A stretch of DNA of 38,487 nt from a virus: the IMG/VR virus record IMGVR_UViG_3300033148_005250, positions 1 to 38,487 of that record, one strand, 5' to 3'. The translations under genes and the position numbers were made by a program. Below are positions 1 through 6,325 of this stretch, in pieces. A model generated the notes under the pieces. It ran no database searches and had not been told where the DNA came from. It worked only from the letters and a program-made list of their open reading frames with translations. Within the stretch, counting starts at the first letter, position 1, and each line of letters opens with the position of its first letter.

Positions 1-114
1 CATGATTTAATTACCTTGAGGTTAACCATTATTCTGGCACCGTCGAATACATACTTTAATTGCGCCGATGATAGTTTTTTATAATCCGGCGTCCAGATTT
101 TCAATACTTTAAAA
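1..114. repeat. Terminal direct repeat, left copy (contig overlap)
   Basis: These 114 bases are identical to positions 38374-38487. Because a small gene is intact only when the two ends are joined, the repeat is best read as the overlap of a circular or circularly permuted genome of about 38,373 bp. A true 114-bp terminal redundancy is possible but not needed to explain it. Confidence 0.95.
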
Positions 115-128
115 TGTTTTTTCGCCAT
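1..128 (-). CDS. Junction-spanning small CxxC protein, N-terminal part
   Basis: The start codon at 128-126 overlaps the stop of the upstream gene (TAATG), with GAGGAG just before it. The frame stays open to base 1 and continues, once the terminal repeat is collapsed, to a TGA at 38339-38337. The full product is 54 residues, beginning MAKKHFKVLKIW and ending in a lysine-rich tail after CEEC. It is basic and small. The single CxxC pair is too little for a classical zinc finger unless the protein dimerises. Its stop overlaps the start of the RuvC-like gene (ATGA), so the two are translationally coupled. No function is recognised. Confidence 0.75.
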   Translation of the reverse strand, partial: MAKKHFKVLKIWTPDYKKLSSAQLKYVFDGARIMVNLKVIKS

Positions 129-319
129 TACTCCTCGCTTTCTTTTTGCATCTCATACCCCTCAATTCCAAGTTCTTTGGCTAAAAGAGCCCGTAACAGA
201 GCGGCCTTATAGCAATTATTTTCCTGACAATATTTTAATAGTGCATCGTTAAGTTGTTTGTCCAGCGTCACTGAAAAACAGTATTGCCATTGACCTATAC
301 GACCGGATATGTGAGTCAA
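128..319 (-). CDS. Ribbon-helix-helix-like small protein
   Basis: 63 residues. The start is a TTG (319-317) that overlaps the TGA of the methyltransferase gene. It is preceded at good spacing by AGGAGG, which lies inside the methyltransferase's last codons. After a short N-terminus the segment YCFSVTLDKQLNDALLKYCQ followed by two helix-like stretches resembles the strand-helix-helix of CopG/Arc-type DNA-binding proteins. The tail is acidic. Such proteins often repress their own operon, but no operator is evident here. The fold assignment is by pattern only. The same stop/RBS/TTG junction recurs at 37646-37660. Confidence 0.7.
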   Translation of the reverse strand: MTHISGRIGQWQYCFSVTLDKQLNDALLKYCQENNCYKAALLRALLAKELGIEGYEMQKESEE

Positions 320-1008
320 AACAACTCCTCCTGTCTTAACCTATCCACCGCTATCTGACAATACTTCTCAGATATTTCAATACCGATAAACTTACGCCCA
401 AGCTGTTTAGCGGCGACGGCGGTTGTGCCACTACCGAGAAAAGGGTCGAGAATGAGGTTGTTATTGTCACTTCCTGACAGTATTGCGGGATAAATTATCT
501 GACATGGTTTTTCGGTTGGATGTTTTAATTTTTGATGTGGAACTCGGTCACAAGGCCAAACGTTTGATAGACGCTTGCCATGTATCTCAAATTTGTCTTT
601 TGGACAAAAAGCAATGTTCTCATATTGATTACCATAATCACCCTTTAAATCGCCAGCAGTCCAATTATTTTTCACCCAAATTATTTTATTTCTAATTTGA
701 ATATCGACAGGTATATCAATTGGGTCGTTCTTCCATGAATAGAAAAAAAACAATGCACCAGTTTCTTTTATTAATTTCCATATTCGACGTAATGGCAAAA
801 AGAATTTATCATCATTAATTATTCTATTATGAGGATTTATGCCATTATAGCAATTTGAAAAATAGTTAAGCCCATACGGCGGGTCAGTTACCACAAGGTC
901 AATGCTATCTGGTTCTAATAATGGCAGCACTTCCAAACAATCTCCACAATAAATTACCCCCGCCGGTTCACGGTGATACTCGTAATCGGATAACACTTTC
1001 ACCTCCAC
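316..1008 (-). CDS. DNA N4/N6 (amino) methyltransferase
   Basis: 230 residues. DPPY (residues 42-45) is the catalytic motif of amino-methyltransferases that modify adenine-N6 or cytosine-N4. The S-adenosylmethionine-binding motif comes later, as DPFLGSG (188-194) followed by FIGIEI. This catalytic-before-cofactor order is that of the beta group (N4/N6 MTase, N6_N4_Mtase family). HPTEKP (163-168) is also typical. No restriction endonuclease is next to it, so it is an orphan enzyme, probably protecting phage DNA from host restriction. The target site cannot be told from sequence. It overlaps the upstream gene by 10 nt, and its last codons (EELF) contain the ribosome binding site of the next gene. 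Confidence 0.93.
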   Translation of the reverse strand: MEVKVLSDYEYHREPAGVIYCGDCLEVLPLLEPDSIDLVVTDPPYGLNYFSNCYNGINPHNRIINDDKFFLPLRRIWKLIKETGALFFFYSWKNDPIDIPVDIQIRNKIIWVKNNWTAGDLKGDYGNQYENIAFCPKDKFEIHGKRLSNVWPCDRVPHQKLKHPTEKPCQIIYPAILSGSDNNNLILDPFLGSGTTAVAAKQLGRKFIGIEISEKYCQIAVDRLRQEELF

Positions 1009-1271
1009 CCTCCGAGTCTCTTGTCGCCGGCCATTATCTGGTTGACGGCGTTGGTTAATCTGCGGGGAGAGAGCCTTTGAAGTAAACTAATCGTGAAATC
1101 TTTTGGTAGTAACCGTTTTTCTTTCTCATACTGTTCATCCTGTAACTTTTGTTTTTCTTTGTATCTTTTATTTCTTTTGTTGATGTATTCGCTCCGTTGC
1201 GCCGGCGTCATGTCTTTAATCGGCACGGGCAATGTGGAACGACGAACGATTTTACCTTTTTGTTTTTGCAT
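999..1271 (-). CDS. Basic helical early protein, unknown function
   Basis: 90 residues, strongly basic, beginning MQKQKGKIVRRS. A central lysine/glutamate-rich helix (about residues 25-56) looks coiled-coil or nucleic-acid-binding, followed by a C-terminal segment rich in leucine and arginine. AGAGGAAAAAATA precedes the ATG. It overlaps the methyltransferase start by 10 nt, so they are coupled. No family is recognised. Confidence 0.7.
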   Translation of the reverse strand: MQKQKGKIVRRSTLPVPIKDMTPAQRSEYINKRNKRYKEKQKLQDEQYEKEKRLLPKDFTISLLQRLSPRRLTNAVNQIMAGDKRLGGWR

Positions 1272-1425
1272 TATTTTTTCCTCTTAGATTTTTACCGGGC
1301 GGTGCTAACGTATAACATATTAGGCATAAGTTTTGCTCCGCAACCGCCCGGATAAAAAGGACGTTATTAAATTGTAACCCCGCTTAAACCATAAGCACCA
1401 CCTCCGATGGTTGTTAAAGGATTAA
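1272..1425. other. Short intercistronic region with inverted repeat
   Basis: The arms CCGGGCGGT (1295-1303) and ACCGCCCGG (1343-1351) form a 9-bp perfect inverted repeat with a 39-nt loop, just upstream of the gene starting at 1271. A 20-codon frame (1429-1367, minus) overlaps the stop of the upstream gene, but nothing confirms it is made. No T-tract follows the stem on the minus strand, so it is not a standard terminator. Confidence 0.45.
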
Positions 1426-1575
1426 TCATTTCGGTATGTACCGAGTTGTGTCAGTTATGATTGTAACCCCCTCAATAGCGGGCAACTCGTAAAATTGCAC
1501 GTCCTGCCCGACGCTCCACGACACGGGCAGAGCGAGCAGGATCATAATCAATAATAATACTTTAAAAATCTTCAA
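1426..1575 (-). CDS. Small secreted or membrane peptide (49 aa, TTG start)
   Basis: The TTG at 1575-1573 lies inside the end of the upstream gene and is preceded by GGAGG four bases away. The product starts MKIFKVLLLIMILLALPVSW: a short basic N-terminus, a long hydrophobic core and a small-residue stretch (SVGQ). This is a Sec signal peptide or a single membrane helix, leaving about 25 polar residues. The upstream gene also starts with a membrane helix, so the pair may act together at the inner membrane (for example spanin- or exclusion-like). That role is inference. No family is recognised. Confidence 0.6.
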   Translation of the reverse strand: MKIFKVLLLIMILLALPVSWSVGQDVQFYELPAIEGVTIITDTTRYIPK

Positions 1576-1822
1576 GTTGCCTCCATCGTTGCATAATAGC
1601 ATTTTCTTCCCACCATATTTCTATTGGTCTTGCTTTTTCTATAACGGACATTGATGAGCACCGCATTATTGGTGATTCATATTTGTCGTCAGACCCCCAA
1701 CCGACAGGACAATATATAATAGAAGGATGTATTTGCTGATAATCATCTTGACGGCTGTCTTTTATCACATACAACACAAACAATACCAAAAGAGGCAGAA
1801 TTATAAGAAGGATTCTGGCCAT
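1562..1822 (-). CDS. Membrane-anchored small protein
   Basis: 86 residues with AAAAGGAGAGTAACCCG before the ATG. Residues 3-20 (RILLIILPLLVLFVLYVI) form one N-terminal membrane helix. The rest is soluble and tryptophan-rich (WWEEN, RWRQLEDF) with two cysteines (IYCPVGW, MRCSS). The predicted topology is N-in with a periplasmic domain. It overlaps the next TTG-started gene by 14 nt. No family is recognised. Confidence 0.65.
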   Translation of the reverse strand: MARILLIILPLLVLFVLYVIKDSRQDDYQQIHPSIIYCPVGWGSDDKYESPIMRCSSMSVIEKARPIEIWWEENAIMQRWRQLEDF

Positions 1823-1826
1823 CGGG

Positions 1827-1889
1827 TTACTCTCCTTTTGATATTAAGGAAACATTATAGGTTTTACCTACCGATTCTGTATAAGTCAT
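1827..1889 (-). CDS. Possible 20-residue leader peptide
   Basis: The ATG at 1889-1887 follows TGGAGGAAG directly and overlaps the TGA of the preceding frame (TGATG). The product is a 20-residue peptide beginning MTYTESVGKTY, ending 5 nt before the ATG of the membrane-protein gene at 1822. The position and ribosome binding site suggest a leader peptide or translational coupler. It may also be noise. Confidence 0.3.
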   Translation of the reverse strand: MTYTESVGKTYNVSLISKGE

Positions 1890-2050
1890 CACTTCCTCCA
1901 ATCTAAATTATTATGCACTATATTGTCGAGGGTGCGATTATTCTTTCTGTCAATGTGCTTGATAAAGAAAGGCACATTGGCCGCTCACTTGGCATCGGCG
2001 ACCTCCATTCGTAATTGAGCACAAATAAATATTATTTCTTTACCACTCAT
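1889..2050 (-). pseudogene. Small early ORF interrupted by an in-frame TGA
   Basis: A strong site (AGAGGGGAACACG) precedes the ATG at 2050. The frame runs 21 codons (MSGKEIIFICAQL...ADAK), meets TGA at 1987-1985, then continues open for 31 more codons (AANVPFFIKHIDRKNNRTL...LDWRK) to TGA at 1891-1889. Read through, it gives a coherent product of about 53 residues, and Trp at the stop would fit. The second half resembles the end of an HNH-like or small conserved phage protein, but that is a guess. Explanations are a recent nonsense mutation, a sequencing error, or readthrough. Genome-wide TGA recoding is excluded because many genes end in TGA. Confidence 0.45.
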
Positions 2051-2065
2051 CGTGTTCCCCTCTTT

Positions 2066-2284
2066 CTACAACTGTAACTTGGCAAGGGCTTTAATCGTTT
2101 TTCTTTTAGCCCTGCATATAGGGCAACCTCTAAGACCACAAGGTTCGGGACATAATTGTTGTTGAATTAATTCCGTTGCTGATTTTTTTAAATTAGCAAT
2201 GGCAATAAGTATATTAGGATTTTCAACAATGGCTATACAGGCTTTTGCAACATCAACATTAACAGTTTCTATTGTTAATTTCAT
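2066..2284 (-). CDS. Small cysteine-rich early protein
   Basis: 72 residues. The N-terminal half is helical (IETVNVDVAKACIAIVENPN). The C-terminal half holds CPEPCGLRGCPICRAKRK, four cysteines within 15 residues that could bind one zinc ion, followed by a basic helix. The start codon follows the stop of the upstream gene by 1 nt. No family is recognised. Confidence 0.6.
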   Translation of the reverse strand: MKLTIETVNVDVAKACIAIVENPNILIAIANLKKSATELIQQQLCPEPCGLRGCPICRAKRKTIKALAKLQL

Positions 2285-2285
2285 A

Positions 2286-2591
2286 TTATTTTAATCCTTT
2301 CTCCGCCTTGTAATCGGCGAGTATTCGGAATACGTTCTTTATCTTTTTAAAAACACCCCCAGAAACCACAGGTGCTTTACGACTATCAGAATATTCTTTT
2401 TTTAATTCCTCCACGGCCACAACTAAATCGGCGACTAAATCAAACCGGATATATTTAATGTCAAAATTGTTTATCTCATCTTCACACCAAGTTATTTCAG
2501 AACCTTTTGGATATGGTTCGCCTTCCTCTGATTGTAGATATATTTTTTCTGGGTATGTTCTCCAGTACATTGGATATGATTTATCACTCAT
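2286..2591 (-). CDS. Conserved phage early protein, unknown function
   Basis: 101 residues. The N-terminal block (YWRTYPEKIYLQ, then GEPYP, then EITWCEDEI) has the look of a small early protein widespread in phages of many hosts. No role is known to me. The C-terminal 40 residues are basic and helical. The ribosome binding site GAGGAACACG sits directly before the ATG and is nearly the same, with its surroundings, as the one of the interrupted ORF at 2050. Confidence 0.7.
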   Translation of the reverse strand: MSDKSYPMYWRTYPEKIYLQSEEGEPYPKGSEITWCEDEINNFDIKYIRFDLVADLVVAVEELKKEYSDSRKAPVVSGGVFKKIKNVFRILADYKAEKGLK

Positions 2592-2606
2592 CGTGTTCCT
2601 CGCTTT

Positions 2607-2774
2607 CTACGGGCGGTTACAAATCCCCTCTAATCTTCTTACCGTGTTTTTTAGTTCCTCGATTTCCTCCTCCTGCGATTCGAGCGTGGTGGCGAGTTCT
2701 TTGATGCAGTTATAAACCATTGTAAATCCTATTTCGTAAGGCTTTAATTTCTTCAAAAATGTTACTGCACTCAT
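2607..2774 (-). CDS. Small coiled-coil protein (55 aa)
   Basis: The ATG at 2774-2772 follows AAGGAGTGAGAA. The product begins MSAVTFLKKLKPYEIGF. Its second half (ELATTLESQEEEIEELKNTVRRLEG) has a clear heptad pattern, so a short dimeric coiled coil is likely. It is probably real because of the binding site, the tight packing and the clean amphipathic helix. No function is recognised. Confidence 0.6.
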   Translation of the reverse strand: MSAVTFLKKLKPYEIGFTMVYNCIKELATTLESQEEEIEELKNTVRRLEGICNRP

Positions 2775-2777
2775 TTC

Positions 2778-2873
2778 TCACTCCTTGTTAATATCCTTGT
2801 TCTCCCAATCCGGGCGAGCATCCATGCTCCCCTCGTGCGTCCATGCCCCGCCCGGATGGTTTGGTAAAATCAT
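2778..2873 (-). CDS. Possible 31-residue peptide
   Basis: The ATG at 2873-2871 follows AGAGGGGAAGAA. The peptide begins MILPNHPGGAWTHEGSMD and is polar and Trp-containing. It ends just before the next start and supplies that gene's Shine-Dalgarno sequence in its last codons. A perfect 9-bp inverted repeat (2808-2816 with 2849-2857) lies inside, so the sequence may be constrained as RNA rather than protein. Confidence 0.4.
   Translation of the reverse strand: MILPNHPGGAWTHEGSMDARPDWENKDINKE
2808..2857 (-). repeat. Inverted repeat with CCGGGCG arms
   Basis: ATCCGGGCG (2808-2816) pairs with CGCCCGGAT (2849-2857), enclosing a loop that contains CCATG twice. It shares the CCGGGCG core with the inverted repeat at 1295-1351. 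No T-tract follows it. Confidence 0.5.
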
Positions 2874-2935
2874 TTCTTCCCCTCTTATTCTTCAGAGCAG
2901 GCGAGACAAGGGTAGTTGCCCCGCCCACTCCGGTT

Positions 2936-2960
2936 CATGGCTAACCGTGCTAAAGCCATG
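2936..2960 (-). repeat. Stem-loop directly after the SSB stop codon
   Basis: CATGGCT (2936-2942) and AGCCATG (2954-2960) form a 7-bp stem with an 11-nt loop, starting at the base after the SSB TAA. There is no U-run behind it, so RNA processing or protection is likelier than termination. Confidence 0.45.
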
Positions 2961-3338
2961 TTAAAACGGCAAATCGTCGTCGGTTAAAGGTGTATTATCC
3001 TGCTTTTTCGATCCCTTGCTGTCGAGAAATATCATCCTCTGGCCGACAATTTTTGTTGCATATTTATCGTTACCATCTTTATCCTGGTATTTCTCATATC
3101 GAATAGAACCTTCAATATAGACCTTTGAGCCCTTCCGTAGGTATTCGCCGGCAACTTCCGCCTGGCGTCTCCATAGGGTTATATTATGCCATTCGGTACG
3201 TTCCTTCTTCTCGCCGTCTTTAGTGTTCCACTTCTCAGACGTGGCCAGCGAGAAAGAACAAACAGCATCGCCCGAATCGATATGTTTCACCTCAGGGTCT
3301 TGGCCTACATGTCCAACTAAAATAGCTTTGTTAATCAT
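2961..3338 (-). CDS. ssb: Single-stranded DNA-binding protein
   Basis: 125 residues. The OB-fold is typical of bacterial and phage [20 protein letters not shown] at the start, [38 protein letters not shown] in the middle. The C-terminus is an acidic tip, DDDLPF, the standard docking peptide for partner proteins. The binding site GGAGCAAGCCGC lies in the last codons of the Sak4-like gene, with a 4-nt overlap. It coats single-stranded DNA during replication and annealing. The pairing with Sak4 is common in phage recombination modules. Confidence 0.96.
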   Translation of the reverse strand: MINKAILVGHVGQDPEVKHIDSGDAVCSFSLATSEKWNTKDGEKKERTEWHNITLWRRQAEVAGEYLRKGSKVYIEGSIRYEKYQDKDGNDKYATKIVGQRMIFLDSKGSKKQDNTPLTDDDLPF

Positions 3339-4552
3339 GCGGCTTGCTCCTTTTCTTTCTTTTTTATTTCCATTGCTTTTTCTATCATGTGGTCTAAATA
3401 CCCTTGAAGTTCTTCGAGACTGGCCTCACCGAGATTAGTTGTCTCAAGGTGCTTCTTACGGGCAGATATAACGACCTTTTCAAGCGGATAAACCTTGTTT
3501 TCCCCTCGATAAATATTCTTGATAGTCTCGACTAATTTTGCCAGCCTGTCGTTTGCATCAGATAGTTGTCCTGAGTTCATTTGACTAATGGCAAGTTCTG
3601 AGGTCTCGCCCATGTAAGCCTGATTCATGAGAGCAATCTTTAAGGACTTCGCTTCTTTAGTTGTCCCTGCCGCTATCTGGTTAATTAATGCTTCATTGCG
3701 TTCAAGCATTATTTTGCATTGGTTACGTTCTTCACGATTATCTTCTTCGTTGCCAATAAGATCGGCGTCGTCGTGTGATACAGTCTCTTTGGGTGTGGAA
3801 ACGTTGGACAATAGAAATTCAATAACTGGTTTAAAATTCTCAAACGTCGGATTTTTGAACACCTGCCCGTCGATTAAGGTTGACCTGTCTTTTATTACCG
3901 TTGCCTCGCGCCAAACCTCCTTTTTATCCCCAAGTATCTTTTCAAATCTCTCCATGCGGATAAGGACGTCAGGCTCATATGCGGTATCACCCTCAACCTT
4001 CATTTTAACACCAGTCTTGACAAGTTCCCGATTACCATCGCCGTTTGTCTCGTAGTCGTAGGTATATCCCTCACGGCCGGTAAACAGAATGTGATAATTG
4101 CCCATTACCAGTCGGTCACTATACTCTCGCTTCCATGTTGGTTTAATAAATCCCCAATCTTGAAATTGCAGAAATTTTCGACCTTTTTGTTGTTGGTAAG
4201 CGTTAAGAAAGTTTTCCCACACATGAGTTATACTGTCAACTATAAGAATATCGGCGTTACCCTCATTACAATAATCCATTGTATCGGTCAGGTCGGTTAG
4301 CGTCCGAGAGTCTTTAAGGATTACTGAAATATTGTATTTGGCAAAAAACGGCCTCAAGAATTTTGCCGATTTTTCGGTATCATAAATAACAATCGGCTTT
4401 GACGACCTAATGCGATTATAAAGACCTACGGCAATCAAGGCTAAGGTGTATGTCTTACCGGAACCCGCCATACCCTCAGCACCCACCTTAAAATATGGCA
4501 TAGTATTAGCCAAATCGGTGAAAAAGTTCTCATATTTTTTACTTGCTTTCAT
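3335..4552 (-). CDS. Sak4-like RecA-fold ATPase (AAA_24 family)
   Basis: 405 residues. Walker A is GMAGSGKT (27-34) and Walker B is DILIVD (101-106), followed by S-I-T-H. This is the compact RecA-like core of the AAA_24 / Sak4 group, known phage recombination proteins that work with SSB in single-strand annealing or strand exchange. About 150 residues after the core are helical and charged and not typical of the shortest Sak4 proteins; they may bind DNA or SSB. AAGGAACAAAATA precedes the ATG. It overlaps both neighbours. A DnaB/RadA-type helicase role is less likely because no helicase motifs follow. Confidence 0.82.
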   Translation of the reverse strand: MKASKKYENFFTDLANTMPYFKVGAEGMAGSGKTYTLALIAVGLYNRIRSSKPIVIYDTEKSAKFLRPFFAKYNISVILKDSRTLTDLTDTMDYCNEGNADILIVDSITHVWENFLNAYQQQKGRKFLQFQDWGFIKPTWKREYSDRLVMGNYHILFTGREGYTYDYETNGDGNRELVKTGVKMKVEGDTAYEPDVLIRMERFEKILGDKKEVWREATVIKDRSTLIDGQVFKNPTFENFKPVIEFLLSNVSTPKETVSHDDADLIGNEEDNREERNQCKIMLERNEALINQIAAGTTKEAKSLKIALMNQAYMGETSELAISQMNSGQLSDANDRLAKLVETIKNIYRGENKVYPLEKVVISARKKHLETTNLGEASLEELQGYLDHMIEKAMEIKKKEKEQAA

Positions 4553-4949
4553 TATTTTGTTCCTTATTATTAGCTATGTTGCTGTTTGAAGCGTCAGCCT
4601 TCGGGCTGGCGTTTCTTTGTGATTGTTTGGGGTCGTCGCATCCCGGTAAACCGTTCATACGGACACAAAGCAACTCACGATTATAGCCGACTGGTTGCAT
4701 TTTACGCCCACACCGAGAACAACAATCTACGGGTAATGGCCGAACATCGATTCTATAACCTCTGCCACGATGTTCTACGAATTGCACCATACCATTAACG
4801 TCGTAGCGCAAATCGCCGACCTTGTATTTACCTGTTTTCCTTAATTGCGAATAAATATCCGATGATATTTCGTCACAATAAGTTAATGACGTCGCTTTAA
4901 CCTTATTAGCGGACATTGCCACCCCTAAAAGCTCGTTTGTTAAATCCAT
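4539..4949 (-). CDS. Zinc-ribbon-like early protein
   Basis: Translation probably starts at the ATG at 4949 (MDLTNELLGV), which has AAAGGGGTTGATT before it. The longer frame to 5042 overlaps another gene and is rejected. The product is 136 residues. A cysteine cluster near residues 82-110 (CCSRCGRKM, then LLCVRMNGLPGCDD) could hold zinc. The C-terminus is polar and disordered (NASPKADAS onward). That last segment is encoded by a GC-rich hairpin (4591-4611). No family is recognised. It overlaps the Sak4-like start by 14 nt. Confidence 0.65.
   Translation of the reverse strand: MDLTNELLGVAMSANKVKATSLTYCDEISSDIYSQLRKTGKYKVGDLRYDVNGMVQFVEHRGRGYRIDVRPLPVDCCSRCGRKMQPVGYNRELLCVRMNGLPGCDDPKQSQRNASPKADASNSNIANNKEQNNESK
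4591..4618 (+). terminator. Terminator-like hairpin on the plus strand, inside a minus-strand gene
   Basis: GCGTCAGCC, loop TTCG, GGCTGGCG, then TTTCTTT: an 8-bp stem (one G-T pair) with a stable tetraloop and a T-rich tail, oriented to stop plus-strand transcription. No plus-strand gene is nearby, so it would only stop antisense RNA. It also encodes part of the disordered tail of the gene at 4539-4949. Confidence 0.4.
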
Positions 4950-4951
4950 AA

Positions 4952-5086
4952 TCAACCCCTTTCTAATAGGCCTATGACTATTATTGCAATAATGTATAGA
5001 CCGATTACGCCGAGCAACAACCAAACCCATTCGTCCAGCCATCGGTCAACTTTTCCTACTATTCTCATTAGTTTTTCCCCCATCAT
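4952..5086 (-). CDS. Small single-span membrane protein (44 aa)
   Basis: AAAGGAGCA precedes ATG ATG at 5086-5081. The product starts MMGEKLMRIVGKVDRWLDEW. A strong membrane helix (VWLLLGVIGLYIIAIIVIGLL) follows, then a short basic end. It ends two bases before the next start. It was missed by length filters, but the binding site, the hydrophobic helix and the tight packing support it. It could be an early exclusion or host-membrane protein; no family is recognised. Confidence 0.6.
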   Translation of the reverse strand: MMGEKLMRIVGKVDRWLDEWVWLLLGVIGLYIIAIIVIGLLERG

Positions 5087-5213
5087 TGCTCCTTTCTTTT
5101 TTACGCTCGGCTATTACATTGTTAATCAGTTTTTCCCAGCCGACATGTTTCTTCGGATAAATATCCCCAAAAGTCCCATCGTCTTTGATTTCAATAAATA
5201 ATGTTAGAGCCAT
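5046..5213 (-). CDS. Small early protein (55 aa)
   Basis: TAGGGAG lies six bases before the ATG at 5213 (MALTLFIEIKDDGTFGDIYP); an upstream ATG at 5219 is too close to that site. The N-terminal half looks like beta strands, the second half is a helix ending in a lysine/serine/asparagine-rich tail. It overlaps the next membrane-protein gene by 41 nt in another frame. No function is recognised. Confidence 0.55.
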   Translation of the reverse strand: MALTLFIEIKDDGTFGDIYPKKHVGWEKLINNVIAERKKERSNDGGKTNENSRKS

Positions 5214-5223
5214 TTTCATCTCC

Positions 5224-6099
5224 CTACTTGGTCTTTTCTGTTTTCACCATAGGAACCGCCACGTCGCCACGACAGTCAATGACAACGGCGTATGGTGATG
5301 TTAACTTGCCGTCAAATTTGGAATGTTCACCGTAAAGCCTAACAGTTGCGCTGTCCTCGCATCCCCTCACCGACGACAAATCGTAAGCAACCACCGACGA
5401 TGAATTGTAAGCTACCACCGACGATGAATTACAAGCAACCACCGACGATGAATCACAAGCCATCACCGACGACGAATTGTGTGCAATCACCGACGACGAA
5501 TCGTGAGCCACCACCGACGATGAGCCGTTGGCAATCACGGATGACGAATCGTAAGTCCTTACTAATGATGAGTCATAGGCAACCACCGACGACGAACCGT
5601 TGGCTTCTACCGACGATGAATTGTAAGCAGCCACCGATGACGAATCGTGAGCAACCACCGATGACGAATCGTTGGCTTTCACCGACGACGAATCGTAAGC
5701 AACCACCGACGACGAGTCATAGGCCTTTACTAATGACGAGCCATAAGCCTTCACCGACGACGAACCGTAGGCGTAAAATTGCCCTTTATCGACTTTATGG
5801 TCTCCCGATAAAAACACCTTAGCCCTGTGCCAGTCTTTTAAAGCTTTACGTGTACGCTCCTCACACTCACCGGCGTTATACCATTTCGGCAGTAAATCTT
5901 GGTCAACTCGATACACCCACTTTTCAAGCGGTATGCTGTAATCCTGCTTTGGTGGTGATATTTCAACATTCACCGACACGATGTTATTTGCCACCATTTC
6001 TCGGACTTTAAATTCGTCACGAATATCTTCATGACTATCGGAAAACTTACTCCAATAAACCCTCTCTTTTGCTAAAATCATCGATGCGGGTCGGCACAT
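5224..6099 (-). CDS. Octapeptide-repeat (beta-solenoid) early protein
   Basis: 291 residues. GGAGGATATGAA precedes the ATG. Residues 1-109 form a conserved-looking phage N-terminal domain (MILAKERVYWSKFSDSHEDI, then KWVYRVDQDLLPKWY and a charged helix). Residues 110-245 are 17 unbroken octapeptides of the form A-x-x-S-S-S-V-x, where positions 2 and 3 vary among Y/H/N/C and D/G/N, and position 8 among K/V/A/E/R/I/M. This regular pattern suggests a beta-solenoid with one variable face. Residues after 246 are a degenerate cap ending in a beta-rich tail. Similar Ser-Ser-Val repeats occur in other phage proteins. No biochemical role is known to me. Confidence 0.75.
   Translation of the reverse strand: MCRPASMILAKERVYWSKFSDSHEDIRDEFKVREMVANNIVSVNVEISPPKQDYSIPLEKWVYRVDQDLLPKWYNAGECEERTRKALKDWHRAKVFLSGDHKVDKGQFYAYGSSSVKAYGSSLVKAYDSSSVVAYDSSSVKANDSSSVVAHDSSSVAAYNSSSVEANGSSSVVAYDSSLVRTYDSSSVIANGSSSVVAHDSSSVIAHNSSSVMACDSSSVVACNSSSVVAYNSSSVVAYDLSSVRGCEDSATVRLYGEHSKFDGKLTSPYAVVIDCRGDVAVPMVKTEKTK
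5365..5772 (-). repeat. Tandem 24-nt coding repeats, 17 units
   Basis: Seventeen contiguous 24-base units, each coding one octapeptide of the solenoid. Units differ at codons 2, 3 and 8 and at synonymous sites, so they are old or actively shuffled copies rather than a recent slippage expansion. Confidence 0.9.
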
Positions 6100-6100
6100 T

Positions 6101-6295
6101 TCATATCCTCCGATCTAAAATTTCTAATTTCTTAACGGCCTTTCGACGACGCCACACGTCCCGACATGCTCCATTATGAGCATGAGGTCTCGATTCGTTG
6201 GCAGGATAAATAATTACCCCACCGCAAACCTCACAAATTGTCTCCGCCTCCGGTATCGTCGATACCAGCCACTTTTTTTTAGGTCTTAAATTCAT
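6101..6295 (-). CDS. Small zinc-finger-like protein
   Basis: 64 residues, AAGGGGTAGCTT before the ATG. C-E-V-C and a later H-A-H-N-G-A-C could make one zinc site. The C-terminus is a basic helix (WRRRKAVKKLEIL). It probably binds nucleic acid. It stops one base before the octapeptide-repeat gene's start. Confidence 0.65.
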   Translation of the reverse strand: MNLRPKKKWLVSTIPEAETICEVCGGVIIYPANESRPHAHNGACRDVWRRRKAVKKLEILDRRI

Positions 6296-6325
6296 AAGCT
6301 ACCCCTTATTTAAAGATTAATTGCC

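Noticed and set aside
1889-2050. Genome-wide recoding of TGA to Trp
   Set aside because: Many clear genes, for example the chaperone, methyltransferase and junction-spanning gene, end in TGA, and Trp is coded by TGG elsewhere.
3335-4552. Replicative helicase for the AAA/RecA-like ATPase
   Set aside because: The core fits Sak4/AAA_24, it is paired with SSB, and no helicase-specific motifs follow Walker B.
4950-5042. N-terminal extension of the zinc-ribbon-like gene to 5042
   Set aside because: ATG 4949 has a strong binding site and the extension runs over a separate membrane-protein frame.
5365-5772. Regular 24-base repeats resembling a CRISPR array
   Set aside because: Units are contiguous, have no spacers, and translate as octapeptides in a long gene.
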